This document shows positions 7,920 through 15,498 of a stretch of DNA of 64,000 nt, in pieces. Source of the DNA: Phycisphaerales bacterium (GTDB lineage Bacteria; Planctomycetota; Phycisphaerae; Phycisphaerales; UBA1924); assembly GCA_013360695.1 (NCBI GenBank), contig JABWBC010000002.1, positions 1 to 64,000 on the forward strand, written 5' to 3'. Within the stretch, counting starts at the first letter, position 1. Each line of letters starts with the position of its first letter. Under the pieces are notes generated by a model that worked only from the letters and a program-made list of their open reading frames with translations, was not told the DNA's origin and did no database searches. A program made the position numbers and the translations under genes.

Positions 7920-8846
7920 TTGCCCAAGAGCAAGCCCCAATCCAAGAAGCCTGCGGCCAAGCCCGAGAAGCCAGCCCCCAAGGCGGCCAAGCCGGCTCAG
8001 AAGGCCGCCCATAAGGCCGCCAAGCCCAAGCACTCGGCCAAGCCAGTGGCCAAGCCGACCGCGAAGTCACCCGCCAAGGCCGCTGCGGCCCCGAAACACA
8101 AGACTTCGGTGCCTGCCAAGGCGGCCTCGAAGGCTGAGGTGAAGGGCAAGGCACCGCCCGCGAAGGCCGCCGCTCCGGCCAAGGGCGCCGCCGCGACGAA
8201 GGGCGCCGCCCAGGCCAAGTCACCGGCCAAGCAGGTGGCACCCGCGACCACGCCGGACGGAAAGCCGGCGCGCAAGGGCATCACCATCGTGACACCCCGT
8301 CCGATGAAGAAGCCCAAGCCCAAGATCATCTCCGCGGTCCCCGCCTCGGTCGGGCAGCTGGCGGGGACGCTCCGCAAACCGCTCATTCCGAGCGGCCCGC
8401 ACGCTTCGCCCTCGCGCCCGCTGGGCGTCCAAGGCGAGGCACCGGAGACCCAGATCGAAGCGGGAAAGAGCCCCTTCAACAAGAAGGAACTGGATCAGTT
8501 CCGCGCGATCCTGCTGCGGAAGCGGGCCGAGGTCGCGGGCGACATCCACACGATGGAGTCCGAGGCGCTCAAGGGTGAGAGCGGTTCGCTCTCAAACCTC
8601 CCGCAGCACATGGCCGAGCAGGGTTCGGAGACCTATGAGCAGACGCTCGCACTTGACCTCGTCGCCGCCGACCGTCGCCTGGTGAAAGAGATTGACGATG
8701 CACTCAAGCGTATCAACGAGGGCACGTACGGCCTGTGCGAACTGACGGGCAAGCCGATCAAGGCCGAGCGCCTGCAGGAACTGCCCTGGGCTCGCTACTC
8801 GATCGAGGCGGCCCGTGAGCTCGAGCGTCGCTCGATCCGCCAGTGA
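7920..8846 (+). CDS. DksA/TraR-like protein with a histone-H1-like Lys/Ala/Pro tail
   Basis: Residues about 1-110 are a low-complexity run of Lys, Ala and Pro (KPAAKPEKPAPKAAK style), like histone H1 tails or chlamydial Hc1. Residues about 180-308 are a DksA/TraR-like unit: a helical hairpin (FNKKELDQFRAILLRKRAEV...RLVKEIDDALKRINEGTYG) then the zinc-finger region. Only the first Cys of the four-Cys finger remains (YGLCELTGKPIKAERL); the distal pair is absent. DksA proteins bind the RNA polymerase secondary channel, so a polymerase- or DNA-binding role is likely. I chose the TTG start because GGGGGAG lies just upstream and a good promoter precedes it. The stop overlaps the lspA start by four bases (GTGA), indicating coupled translation. 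Confidence 0.72.
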   Translation: MPKSKPQSKKPAAKPEKPAPKAAKPAQKAAHKAAKPKHSAKPVAKPTAKSPAKAAAAPKHKTSVPAKAASKAEVKGKAPPAKAAAPAKGAAATKGAAQAKSPAKQVAPATTPDGKPARKGITIVTPRPMKKPKPKIISAVPASVGQLAGTLRKPLIPSGPHASPSRPLGVQGEAPETQIEAGKSPFNKKELDQFRAILLRKRAEVAGDIHTMESEALKGESGSLSNLPQHMAEQGSETYEQTLALDLVAADRRLVKEIDDALKRINEGTYGLCELTGKPIKAERLQELPWARYSIEAARELERRSIRQ

Positions 8847-9571
8847 ACCCGGGCGGAAGCCAAGGCGTGAACGGGGAACTCGACACCAACCCAAAGGACC
8901 GGGCGAGACGATCGGAAGAACCGCGTCGCGCCGAGCACCATTTGCCCGCGTCGAAATCGCGTGCGGCGTGGATCGTGCTGGCCTTGACCACGCTTCTTGG
9001 ACTCGTCACCGACCTTGCGAGCAAGGAGATCGCGTTCCGAACCATTGCGGGGACGCCGGTTTCGATCGATCGCGAGGCTGTGATCACAACCCGGAACCTT
9101 GGAAACCTGATCCCGTTTCACAAACCGGTCGCGGTCGTGCCGAATGTACTCGATTTCACGCTGGTGCTGAACCCCGGCGCGGTGTTCGGCATCGGCGCGG
9201 GCAAGCGCTGGTTCTTTGTGCTCTTCACGGCGATCGCGGTCGTGTTTGCGACGGGGCTGTTCGCGCGATGGACCAGGGCCCGCGATCGCTGGGCCCACGT
9301 CGCGATCGGGCTCGTCATCTCGGGCGGGCTCGGCAATCTTTACGACCGATTGCTCTACGCGTGCGTGCGCGACTTTATCCACCCGCTCCCGGGCGTGAAG
9401 CTGCCGTTCGGATGGTCGTATCCCTGGGGGACCGGCCAAGCGGCCCGCGAAGTCTGGCCCTATGTCTCCAACCTCGCGGACCTGTGGCTCATTATCGGGA
9501 TCGTGATCCTGGTGGTCTACACCTGGAAATCCGGGGCGAGGGCCGATGCGGAAAGAGCGGCGGCGGGCTAG
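8843..9571 (+). CDS. lspA: Lipoprotein signal peptidase (signal peptidase II)
   Basis: Inner-membrane aspartyl protease that cleaves prolipoprotein signal peptides. Family blocks are present: LVLNPGAVFGIG, GGLGNLYDRLLYACVRDFIHPL (one catalytic Asp in RDFI) and SNLADLWLIIG (second catalytic Asp). Four membrane segments are visible, starting with AAWIVLALTTLLGLVTDL. At 242 residues it is about 75 longer than usual, from a basic N-terminal extension, a longer first periplasmic loop, and a loop before the last catalytic Asp (GWSYPWGTGQAAREVW). It begins with GTG overlapping the preceding stop. The many lipoproteins of such genomes are its expected substrates. Confidence 0.9.
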   Translation: MNPGGSQGVNGELDTNPKDRARRSEEPRRAEHHLPASKSRAAWIVLALTTLLGLVTDLASKEIAFRTIAGTPVSIDREAVITTRNLGNLIPFHKPVAVVPNVLDFTLVLNPGAVFGIGAGKRWFFVLFTAIAVVFATGLFARWTRARDRWAHVAIGLVISGGLGNLYDRLLYACVRDFIHPLPGVKLPFGWSYPWGTGQAAREVWPYVSNLADLWLIIGIVILVVYTWKSGARADAERAAAG

Positions 9572-9572
9572 A

Positions 9573-10553
9573 TCACCGCTGCCAGGCCGCGGCCTTGGTG
9601 CGGATGCCGTCGATCAGCGATCGCACCTCCGCCGCCATTCGGCTATTGGGAAACTGGCTGATGATCTTGTCGCCCAAGTCGGCGGCCTCGACCCATCGCT
9701 TGTTGTGCACCGCGAGCTTGAACGCGGCGCCGAGGTTGTCGCGGGCCTTGCCGATCACGCCGCGTGCCACTTCCTTGTACGGGGCGGCCTCGCTCTCGGT
9801 CAGATAGGCGTCGAGCTCGGCCAGCAGCTTCATCGCGGTGTCCACGTCGCCGTCGCGTGTCGCCTCCAGGAAGCGGCGCTCCACGTCTGCCTTGTAGTGA
9901 AGGCGGGCATCCTCCACGCGCGGACGTAATGCCGCCACACGAGAGACTTCAGGAAAGAGCCGCGCGATCTTGTCGGCCTCAGCGATGGCGGCGTCCCATC
10001 GCCGCTGCATGATCAGGCCGTCCAACGCCGAGACCGCATCGCGATAGCGTCGATCGAGCGTTTCGGCCCGAGCGGTCGTGATGCGCTGGCGGAACTCCTC
10101 CGCGTCGGCCCGGTAGCCAAAGCGATCGGCGAGTTCTTTCACGAGCACCATCGCCGCGTCCCAATCCTCGCGCCCCATGTCCTCCTCGATGGCGCGGCGG
10201 AGCAGTTCTCGCTCGCGAGTCCGGTTAATCACACGCCGGGCGTCATCCGACAGCGAGTTCTGTTGCGCCAGGTGCTCGACCATCGAAGTGAGCTTCTCGA
10301 TGCGTTCCTCGACGGCCGCCACGCCCGTTCGGCGAAGCAGCAACGATAAGAGGAAGAGGATCCACACGATGACGAGGCCCAGGATGCCCAGCCCGGTAAT
10401 CACGCTGAACGGCTTGCCCGACGTTCCGTTGATGACCAGTAGTACGCTGAGCGCCGCCGGAACGCACACGCCCAGCCACCAGACCAGCGTCTTGCTGGGA
10501 TCGACGGCCGCTGCGGGCTGTGCGAAATCGCCGCGGTTGTTGGAGTTAGGCAT
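9573..10553 (-). CDS. Membrane-anchored TPR-like protein
   Basis: A 326-residue protein with two adjacent membrane segments near the N-terminus (LVWWLGVCVPAALSVLLVI and LGILGLVIVWILFLLSLLL), then a helical region (VEERIEKLTSMVEHLAQQ, possibly coiled coil) and a C-terminal array of helix pairs spaced like TPR units (DWDAAMVLVKELADRF, RWDAAIAEADKIARLF, DVDTAMKLLAELDAYL, RWVEAADLGDKIISQF). It probably scaffolds a protein complex at the membrane. The ATG at MPNSNNRGD has GAGGG upstream. It converges with lspA with one base between stops and diverges from the MBL gene. Confidence 0.68.
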   Translation of the reverse strand: MPNSNNRGDFAQPAAAVDPSKTLVWWLGVCVPAALSVLLVINGTSGKPFSVITGLGILGLVIVWILFLLSLLLRRTGVAAVEERIEKLTSMVEHLAQQNSLSDDARRVINRTRERELLRRAIEEDMGREDWDAAMVLVKELADRFGYRADAEEFRQRITTARAETLDRRYRDAVSALDGLIMQRRWDAAIAEADKIARLFPEVSRVAALRPRVEDARLHYKADVERRFLEATRDGDVDTAMKLLAELDAYLTESEAAPYKEVARGVIGKARDNLGAAFKLAVHNKRWVEAADLGDKIISQFPNSRMAAEVRSLIDGIRTKAAAWQR

Positions 10554-10610
10554 GAAGGTCCCTCTCGGTTGGCGTGGCCGCGTCCGGGCGGCCCTGAAAA
10601 CAGTGTACCT

Positions 10611-10626
10611 ACCATCGGCCGATGGT
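10611..10626. promoter_or_regulatory. 16-bp perfect palindrome over a start codon
   Basis: ACCATCGGCCGATGGT is its own reverse complement and contains the ATG of the MBL-fold gene. It lies in the 68-base gap between two divergent genes, 57 bases from the other start. A repressor bound here could block both genes. A chance GC-rich palindrome cannot be excluded. Confidence 0.3.
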
Positions 10627-11284
10627 CGAGCCAAACTCGAACGGAGTCCAAATCGCGATCCAGCCCTTTGTGCTTGGGCCGTATGAGACCAACTGCTACG
10701 TCGTAACGCCCGAGGGCGGCCGCGATTGCTGGATCATTGACGCCAGTTTTGACCCGGAAGAGATGATTTCCCATATCCGGCGGTTGGGCCTGACCCCCCG
10801 AGCGATCCTGCTCACCCACGCCCACTTGGACCACATCGCCGGCCTTGGCCGGGTGCGAGAGGCGTTTCCCGGGATTCCCGTGCTCTTGCACCGAGCGGAG
10901 CACGAATGGCTCGCAAACCCGGTGCTGAATCTCTCCGCGATGACCGGGGAACCGATCCGCGAGGGCGACCCGGACGGCGAACTGGCGGACGGCCAGGAAC
11001 TGACGCTCGGCCCATTACACTGGATCGTTCGGCATACGCCGGGACACTCGCCGGGCGGCGTGATGTTTTACTGCGAGGAGGCGGGAGTCGCGCTGGTGGG
11101 CGATTCGCTGTTCAACGGTTCCGTGGGGCGAACGGACTTTCCGGGGAGCAGCCCGCAAACGCTGGCCGACTCGATTCGGCGCGTGCTGTATCAACTCCCG
11201 GCAACGACTCGCGTGTTCCCTGGACACGGCCCGCCGACCACGATCGGGCGCGAGATGAAGAGCAATCCGTTCGTCAGAGCGTAG
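10622..11284 (+). CDS. MBL-fold metal-dependent hydrolase (glyoxalase II-like)
   Basis: A 220-residue cytoplasmic metallo-beta-lactamase-fold enzyme. Zinc-binding motifs are clear: LLTHAHLDHIAG (HxHxDH), HTPGHSPGG (third His region), LVGDSLFNGSVGRTDFPG (bridging Asp) and FPGHGPPTTIG (last His). This arrangement (N-terminal YETNCYVV, short C-terminus) is that of the glyoxalase II-like YcbL group that hydrolyses thioesters such as S-lactoylglutathione; the real substrate is unknown. The start ATG sits in a palindrome. It converges with the DinB-like gene 10 bases away. Confidence 0.85.
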   Translation: MVEPNSNGVQIAIQPFVLGPYETNCYVVTPEGGRDCWIIDASFDPEEMISHIRRLGLTPRAILLTHAHLDHIAGLGRVREAFPGIPVLLHRAEHEWLANPVLNLSAMTGEPIREGDPDGELADGQELTLGPLHWIVRHTPGHSPGGVMFYCEEAGVALVGDSLFNGSVGRTDFPGSSPQTLADSIRRVLYQLPATTRVFPGHGPPTTIGREMKSNPFVRA

Positions 11285-11294
11285 ACGCCCCTTC

Positions 11295-11816
11295 TCACGC
11301 GTTGCCCAGCCCCATGCACCGACGCCACGCGCTGACTTGTCCCATGTGGACCGCGATGTGATTGTTCATCATGAACATCGCCATGCCGCCCACGAGCGGA
11401 AGAAACTCTCGATACCGCTCGATGGGGGTCGGCTTTGAGAGGTCGGCGTCGGAGATCGTGAGCACAACAGACGCGATCGCTTCGTAGCCCTTGGTGTACG
11501 CGTCGACGACCGCGCTCATCGCGGGATAGGTCTTGGCGTCCGCGTCATCAAGGCAGGGAGTGCCGTCCTTGAACAACGCTTCCCAACCCGCGGAAAGTTC
11601 GGGCACGTCGGATGCACGCCCCAGCGCCGTGGCGATGCGCTGCGGGTACAGGCACAGGTGGCCATACACCCACGCGGCGTGATTGGTCTCGATCGCCTTT
11701 CCGTTCACGACGGCCTTGCGCGCGAACATCGCGGGCGAAACGTCTTTCAACAGACGCTGGGCGTAGCTCTGTGTGCGGCGGTGCCCGGCGACGATCATTT
11801 CGGCGAACGCTCCCAT
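11295..11816 (-). CDS. DinB-like four-helix-bundle protein
   Basis: At 173 residues, this has the DinB/YfiT-like layout of four helices with three metal-ligand histidines: the first in NHAAWVYGHL and the other two in NNHIAVHMGQVSAWRR. Members bind a divalent metal; some act as thiol (mycothiol or bacillithiol) transferases and many have no known substrate. I chose the ATG at MGAFAEMIVAG; the track ORF runs 168 codons further into Ser/Arg-rich non-coding sequence. The roughly 220 bases upstream, up to the thiF stop, hold nothing I recognise. Confidence 0.75.
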   Translation of the reverse strand: MGAFAEMIVAGHRRTQSYAQRLLKDVSPAMFARKAVVNGKAIETNHAAWVYGHLCLYPQRIATALGRASDVPELSAGWEALFKDGTPCLDDADAKTYPAMSAVVDAYTKGYEAIASVVLTISDADLSKPTPIERYREFLPLVGGMAMFMMNNHIAVHMGQVSAWRRCMGLGNA

Positions 11817-12036
11817 CGTCTGACTCCCTCGGATTCGCGGCGTGTCGCGCCGCGTTGTGCTCAACGGTTGTGCGGAGCTTCTCAAGTCAACGCGAACTGG
11901 TTTCGACGCAGGACGACGTTGGTCCCGGCGGCCCACTGCTCTGCCCGAACTATCGATCATAGACGATGGTCGATATGTCGTTCCGATCCGCGCACGAATG
12001 CCCCCCGCACATCGCCGGGAACTGATCGCGTGCCGA

Positions 12037-13116
12037 TCATGCACCCACGTATTTCGCGTACACACCTCGGGCACGAGCGGGGTCGGCGGTACCGGCGACG
12101 ATCGCCCGGCCGTCGGCGAACAGGGAGAGCTCCAGTGATCCAGAGCTCTCGGCGCGTTCGCCCGCCAGAGAAACACGGAGAAGCGACGGCGACACTCGCT
12201 TCGGGGTGAACTCGCGAAGGCGTTCCGCCGCTCGGTCCAGGTCGCACTCGCGGCCGGTCGAACCGATCTGCACGGCGAGCTGGCCGCAGAGCTTGATGGC
12301 GTCGTCGTCGTGCTTTCCATCGAGGAATTCGAAGGAATGCTTGCCGCAGCACGGGCAGTTTCGGCGAGCGGTGGCGTTGCACATCGAGGAGAGATCGATG
12401 CGGCGACGTTCGCTGGACCAGAGGTCGAACTCGAGCAGTGTGGGCTTGATGAGATCGCGCCGACCGATCAGCACCTTGATCGCGTCCGCGGCCTGGCAAC
12501 CCGCGACGATCGCGACCGCGGCGCCAAGAACGCCCGTGGTGTCGCAGGTCGGCATCGTGCCCGGCGCGGGCGGTTCTTCGAAGACGCAGCGGAGGCACGG
12601 CGAGGCATCGGGAAGGATCGTCATCTGCATGCCGCGAGTGCCGATCACGCCGCCGTAGACAAAGGGGATAGTGTCGCGCACGGCGGCGTCGTTGAGCAGG
12701 TATCGCGTGCCGGCGTTGTCCGTGCCGTCGATAAGTACGTCGGGCTTAGCTTCGCGGAGCAGACGTGGGAGCGTGCGCGAGGTGACGTCGAGCACGTGAG
12801 GCTCGATCCGAATGCTCGAGTTCACGCGAGAGAGGCGCGAGGCCGCGGCCTCGGCCTTCGGTCGGCGTTCGATCGCATCGCTTTCGTCGAAGAGGCACTG
12901 ACGCTGGAGGTTCGTAAGTTCGACTACGTCGCGATCGACGAGCGTGAGGGTGCCGACGCCGGCACGCGCGAGGAGATCGGCGGATGCGCAGCCGAGCGCA
13001 CCAACGCCAACGATGACGGCACGCGACGCCGCGAGCTTCTGCTGTGACTCCACGCCGAACTCGCGCAGAATCGTCTGCCGCCGGTAGCGATCGAATTGGG
13101 CTGGGCCCTCAGTCAC
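12037..13116 (-). CDS. ThiF/MoeB-type E1 adenylyltransferase
   Basis: Activates the C-terminal Gly of a small sulfur-carrier protein (ThiS or MoaD type) as an acyl adenylate. It opens with RYRRQTILREFG, followed by the nucleotide-binding VIVGVGALGCASADLLARAG, LVDRDVVELTNLQRQ, and DGTDNAGTRYLLND. Zinc-binding pairs CLRC and CPCC and a candidate active-site Cys in PTCDTTGVLG are visible. The last 110 residues form an extra domain; this is where some MoeB proteins have rhodanese, but no rhodanese motif is seen. It starts at a GTG overlapping the preceding stop (GTGA). ThiF and MoeB cannot be told apart here. Confidence 0.85.
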   Translation of the reverse strand: MTEGPAQFDRYRRQTILREFGVESQQKLAASRAVIVGVGALGCASADLLARAGVGTLTLVDRDVVELTNLQRQCLFDESDAIERRPKAEAAASRLSRVNSSIRIEPHVLDVTSRTLPRLLREAKPDVLIDGTDNAGTRYLLNDAAVRDTIPFVYGGVIGTRGMQMTILPDASPCLRCVFEEPPAPGTMPTCDTTGVLGAAVAIVAGCQAADAIKVLIGRRDLIKPTLLEFDLWSSERRRIDLSSMCNATARRNCPCCGKHSFEFLDGKHDDDAIKLCGQLAVQIGSTGRECDLDRAAERLREFTPKRVSPSLLRVSLAGERAESSGSLELSLFADGRAIVAGTADPARARGVYAKYVGA

Positions 13117-14564
13117 GCGGGATTGTTGGGCGCGGATGGCGCCCGCGTGAGGGTGATCTCAACGATCTCCGGCGGCACTCCGAACCGCAGCGGGAGGATC
13201 GACATTCCCACGCCGCGCGAGATGAGCACGCGACAGGCGGGGCCCCGGACGAGCCCGGCGGCGTACTTGCTCCCGTAGCGGCTGGGAACCATCGGCGTAC
13301 CGATGATGGGCAGGCGCACCTGCCCGCCGTGCGTGTGCCCACAGAGCATGAGGTCGATGCGCGGCGGGCGCGACGAGTGCAACTCGGGCAACTCCGCGGT
13401 ATCGGGGCGATGCGCAAGCATCAGGCGTGGCATGAACTCGGGCACTCCCGCGAGGGCCGCGTCGAAGTCGACACGGTCTTCCTTCAGGTCGCCCACGCCA
13501 CACAGGCAGAGTTGGTCCTGGCGTGAGGAGTTAAGATCGGAGGTGAGCGTGCGCGACGCGCGATCGAAGAAGCAGCGCGAGTTGTCGATCATGCGGACGC
13601 CGATGGTCGCGAGAGCCTCGCTCATGCGCTCGCCGCCGGCCCACCAGTCGTGGTTGCCGAGCACCCCCACCACGACGCGCCCTGGCGCCACGAGCGGCTC
13701 AAACAGCGTGGCGGCGGGCGCGATCCATTGAGGGCCGTTGTGCACGTAATCACCGGTGAGGAGCACGATATCGGGCGAAAGTGCGATCGCTTTCGCGACC
13801 GCTTCACGAATGAACGAGGCGGGGATGCGCGGGCCCATGTGCGTGTCGCTGAGTTGCACGAGCTTCAGGCCAACGAGCGAGTCGGGCAGATCCGCGATCG
13901 GGATGTCGTAGCGTGTGACGCGCAGATCCCACGGCTCGACAAGCGTGGCGTCGGCGCCAGCACCGAGGGTGGAGATGCAGCCCAGGCCCAGCGTGCCGTC
14001 AAAGAGAAAGCGACGGCGCGAGGGTGAGACGGGCTCGCTTTCCTGCACATGCGTGTGACTCGAGGGTCCTCGCGATGCTCGGTTTGCTGTTCCGAGCGAA
14101 AGTACGGGCGATTGAGTTCCTTTCGCACGGGCGGCATCCGGCCCGCACGCGAATCGGCGAATCGCCACGAGCACACCGCAGCCTGCAAACCAGCCTGTCC
14201 ACGAGACGCTCGCGGCCAGCGTCGCGACCCTGACCGAATCCATGTACCAGTTGCCGGTCAGCTTGTTAATGATCGCCCACCCGGGCGCGCAGAGCATGTT
14301 GAAGACATTGGCGATGCACTTGGTCACAAACCCAGGCCCGGCCTCATCCCCGTTCAGCGTGCATGACGGCGCGATCCACACGGTCCAATGACTGGTGACC
14401 GAGATCGCGACCAGGCCAAGCCAAGCGATAGCAGCGATCGGCCAGCGGAGCGCACTGCCGCGCGGACGCCGAACATTGGCCGTTGACGCTGCCGCCGAGC
14501 CGCACTCCTCGTTTGCGGCCGTGGTCTGGCAGTCGCTGGACAATTCGGGTGCTTGCTCGCTCAT
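13113..14564 (-). CDS. Membrane-linked metallophosphoesterase with internal twin-arginine motif
   Basis: A 483-residue protein in two parts. Residues about 40-160 carry membrane segments (LRWPIAAIAWLGLVAISV and VATLAASVSWTGWFAGCGVL). Near residue 181 a twin-arginine-like motif SRRRFLF is followed by a hydrophobic stretch. Residues about 210-480 are a calcineurin-like phosphoesterase with every metal motif: LSDTHMG, LLTGDYVHNG, VLGNHDWW, LAHRPD and CGHTHGGQVRLP. The closest characterised type is the YkuE-like group. The start ATG at MSEQAPELSS lies 76 bases after truB; an ATG 18 codons earlier is an alternative. It overlaps thiF by four bases. Confidence 0.8.
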   Translation of the reverse strand: MSEQAPELSSDCQTTAANEECGSAAASTANVRRPRGSALRWPIAAIAWLGLVAISVTSHWTVWIAPSCTLNGDEAGPGFVTKCIANVFNMLCAPGWAIINKLTGNWYMDSVRVATLAASVSWTGWFAGCGVLVAIRRFACGPDAARAKGTQSPVLSLGTANRASRGPSSHTHVQESEPVSPSRRRFLFDGTLGLGCISTLGAGADATLVEPWDLRVTRYDIPIADLPDSLVGLKLVQLSDTHMGPRIPASFIREAVAKAIALSPDIVLLTGDYVHNGPQWIAPAATLFEPLVAPGRVVVGVLGNHDWWAGGERMSEALATIGVRMIDNSRCFFDRASRTLTSDLNSSRQDQLCLCGVGDLKEDRVDFDAALAGVPEFMPRLMLAHRPDTAELPELHSSRPPRIDLMLCGHTHGGQVRLPIIGTPMVPSRYGSKYAAGLVRGPACRVLISRGVGMSILPLRFGVPPEIVEITLTRAPSAPNNPA

Positions 14565-14640
14565 TGCTCGGTCGAAGTCCTGTAAGTTGCGCTCGATGCT
14601 CCCGCGGCTGGCGGGCATACGTCGCTTGCCGCGGACGGGT

Positions 14641-15498
14641 TCACGGCGACGAAGGAAGCGGGAGCAGATCGGCCTGTGCGAGCTTGTCCGGGAGCTGATC
14701 GAGGCGAACGGCCTGCTCGATCGAGAACTGGCCGCTCGCGGTGCGACGCAGCGATGAGAGCATCCCGCCCACGCCGAGCGCGGCCCCGAGATCCCGTGCG
14801 AGACTGCGGATGTACACACCCTTGCCGCACTCAACCACGATCGACAGCTTCGGCCAGTCGAACGCATCGACGCGGATGTCGTGAATCTCGACCTTACGAG
14901 GCGCGAGTTCGATCGGTGTGCCCTCGCGCGCCAATTCGTAGGAACGCCGGCCGCCGACGTTGATCGCTGAATACGCGGGCGGGCGCTGGTCGATCGTGCC
15001 GATGAAGCGTGGGAGAATGCGCTCGATGTCCCCGCGTGTCGCGCGAAGCGTGGGGTCGATGGGCGTGCACACGCCGGCCTCGTCGTCGGTCGTCGAAAGG
15101 CGGGACAGGTCGATGGTGGTGACGTAGGTCTTTCGCGTCGCCATGATCTGATCGCACAGACGCGTCGCCTTGCCTATGAGCAGGACGAGCACGCCGGTCG
15201 CGAGCGGATCGAGCGTCCCGCCATGCCCGACCTTGACGCCCTTTGGCGCACCGGCGCGGCGGAGGCGGGCGCGAATGATCGCGCACACGTCCATCGACGT
15301 GAAGCCGGGCTGCTTGTCGATGATGAGCAGACCGGTGGGAGAAGCGGGTGCGGCGGACGGCGTGCGCGATGTCAACTCGGGATGCGTTGAAGATCCTGCC
15401 TGCGCGTCCTGAACTTGCGGCATCGGCGGCGGATTCGGCGTGCTGCTCGCGGGATGAGAGCCATCGCGTGGTTCGTTCACTTCGCACCTCGAGTCCAC
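14641..15498 (-). CDS. truB: tRNA pseudouridine-55 synthase
   Basis: Converts U55 in the T-arm of tRNAs to pseudouridine. Clear motifs are LLIIDKQPGFTSMDV, the catalytic GHGGTLDPLATGVL (Asp nucleophile), RPPAYSAINVGGRRSYELAR and GVYIRSLARDLG. At 285 residues it includes a 50-residue N-terminal extension rich in Pro and Ser. Two starts are possible: this ATG, 22 bases inside the glycosyltransferase end, or a GTG 18 bases later that overlaps that stop as GTGA, the pattern seen again between the next two genes. It sits second in a four-gene minus-strand chain. Confidence 0.92.
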   Translation of the reverse strand: MDSRCEVNEPRDGSHPASSTPNPPPMPQVQDAQAGSSTHPELTSRTPSAAPASPTGLLIIDKQPGFTSMDVCAIIRARLRRAGAPKGVKVGHGGTLDPLATGVLVLLIGKATRLCDQIMATRKTYVTTIDLSRLSTTDDEAGVCTPIDPTLRATRGDIERILPRFIGTIDQRPPAYSAINVGGRRSYELAREGTPIELAPRKVEIHDIRVDAFDWPKLSIVVECGKGVYIRSLARDLGAALGVGGMLSSLRRTASGQFSIEQAVRLDQLPDKLAQADLLPLPSSP

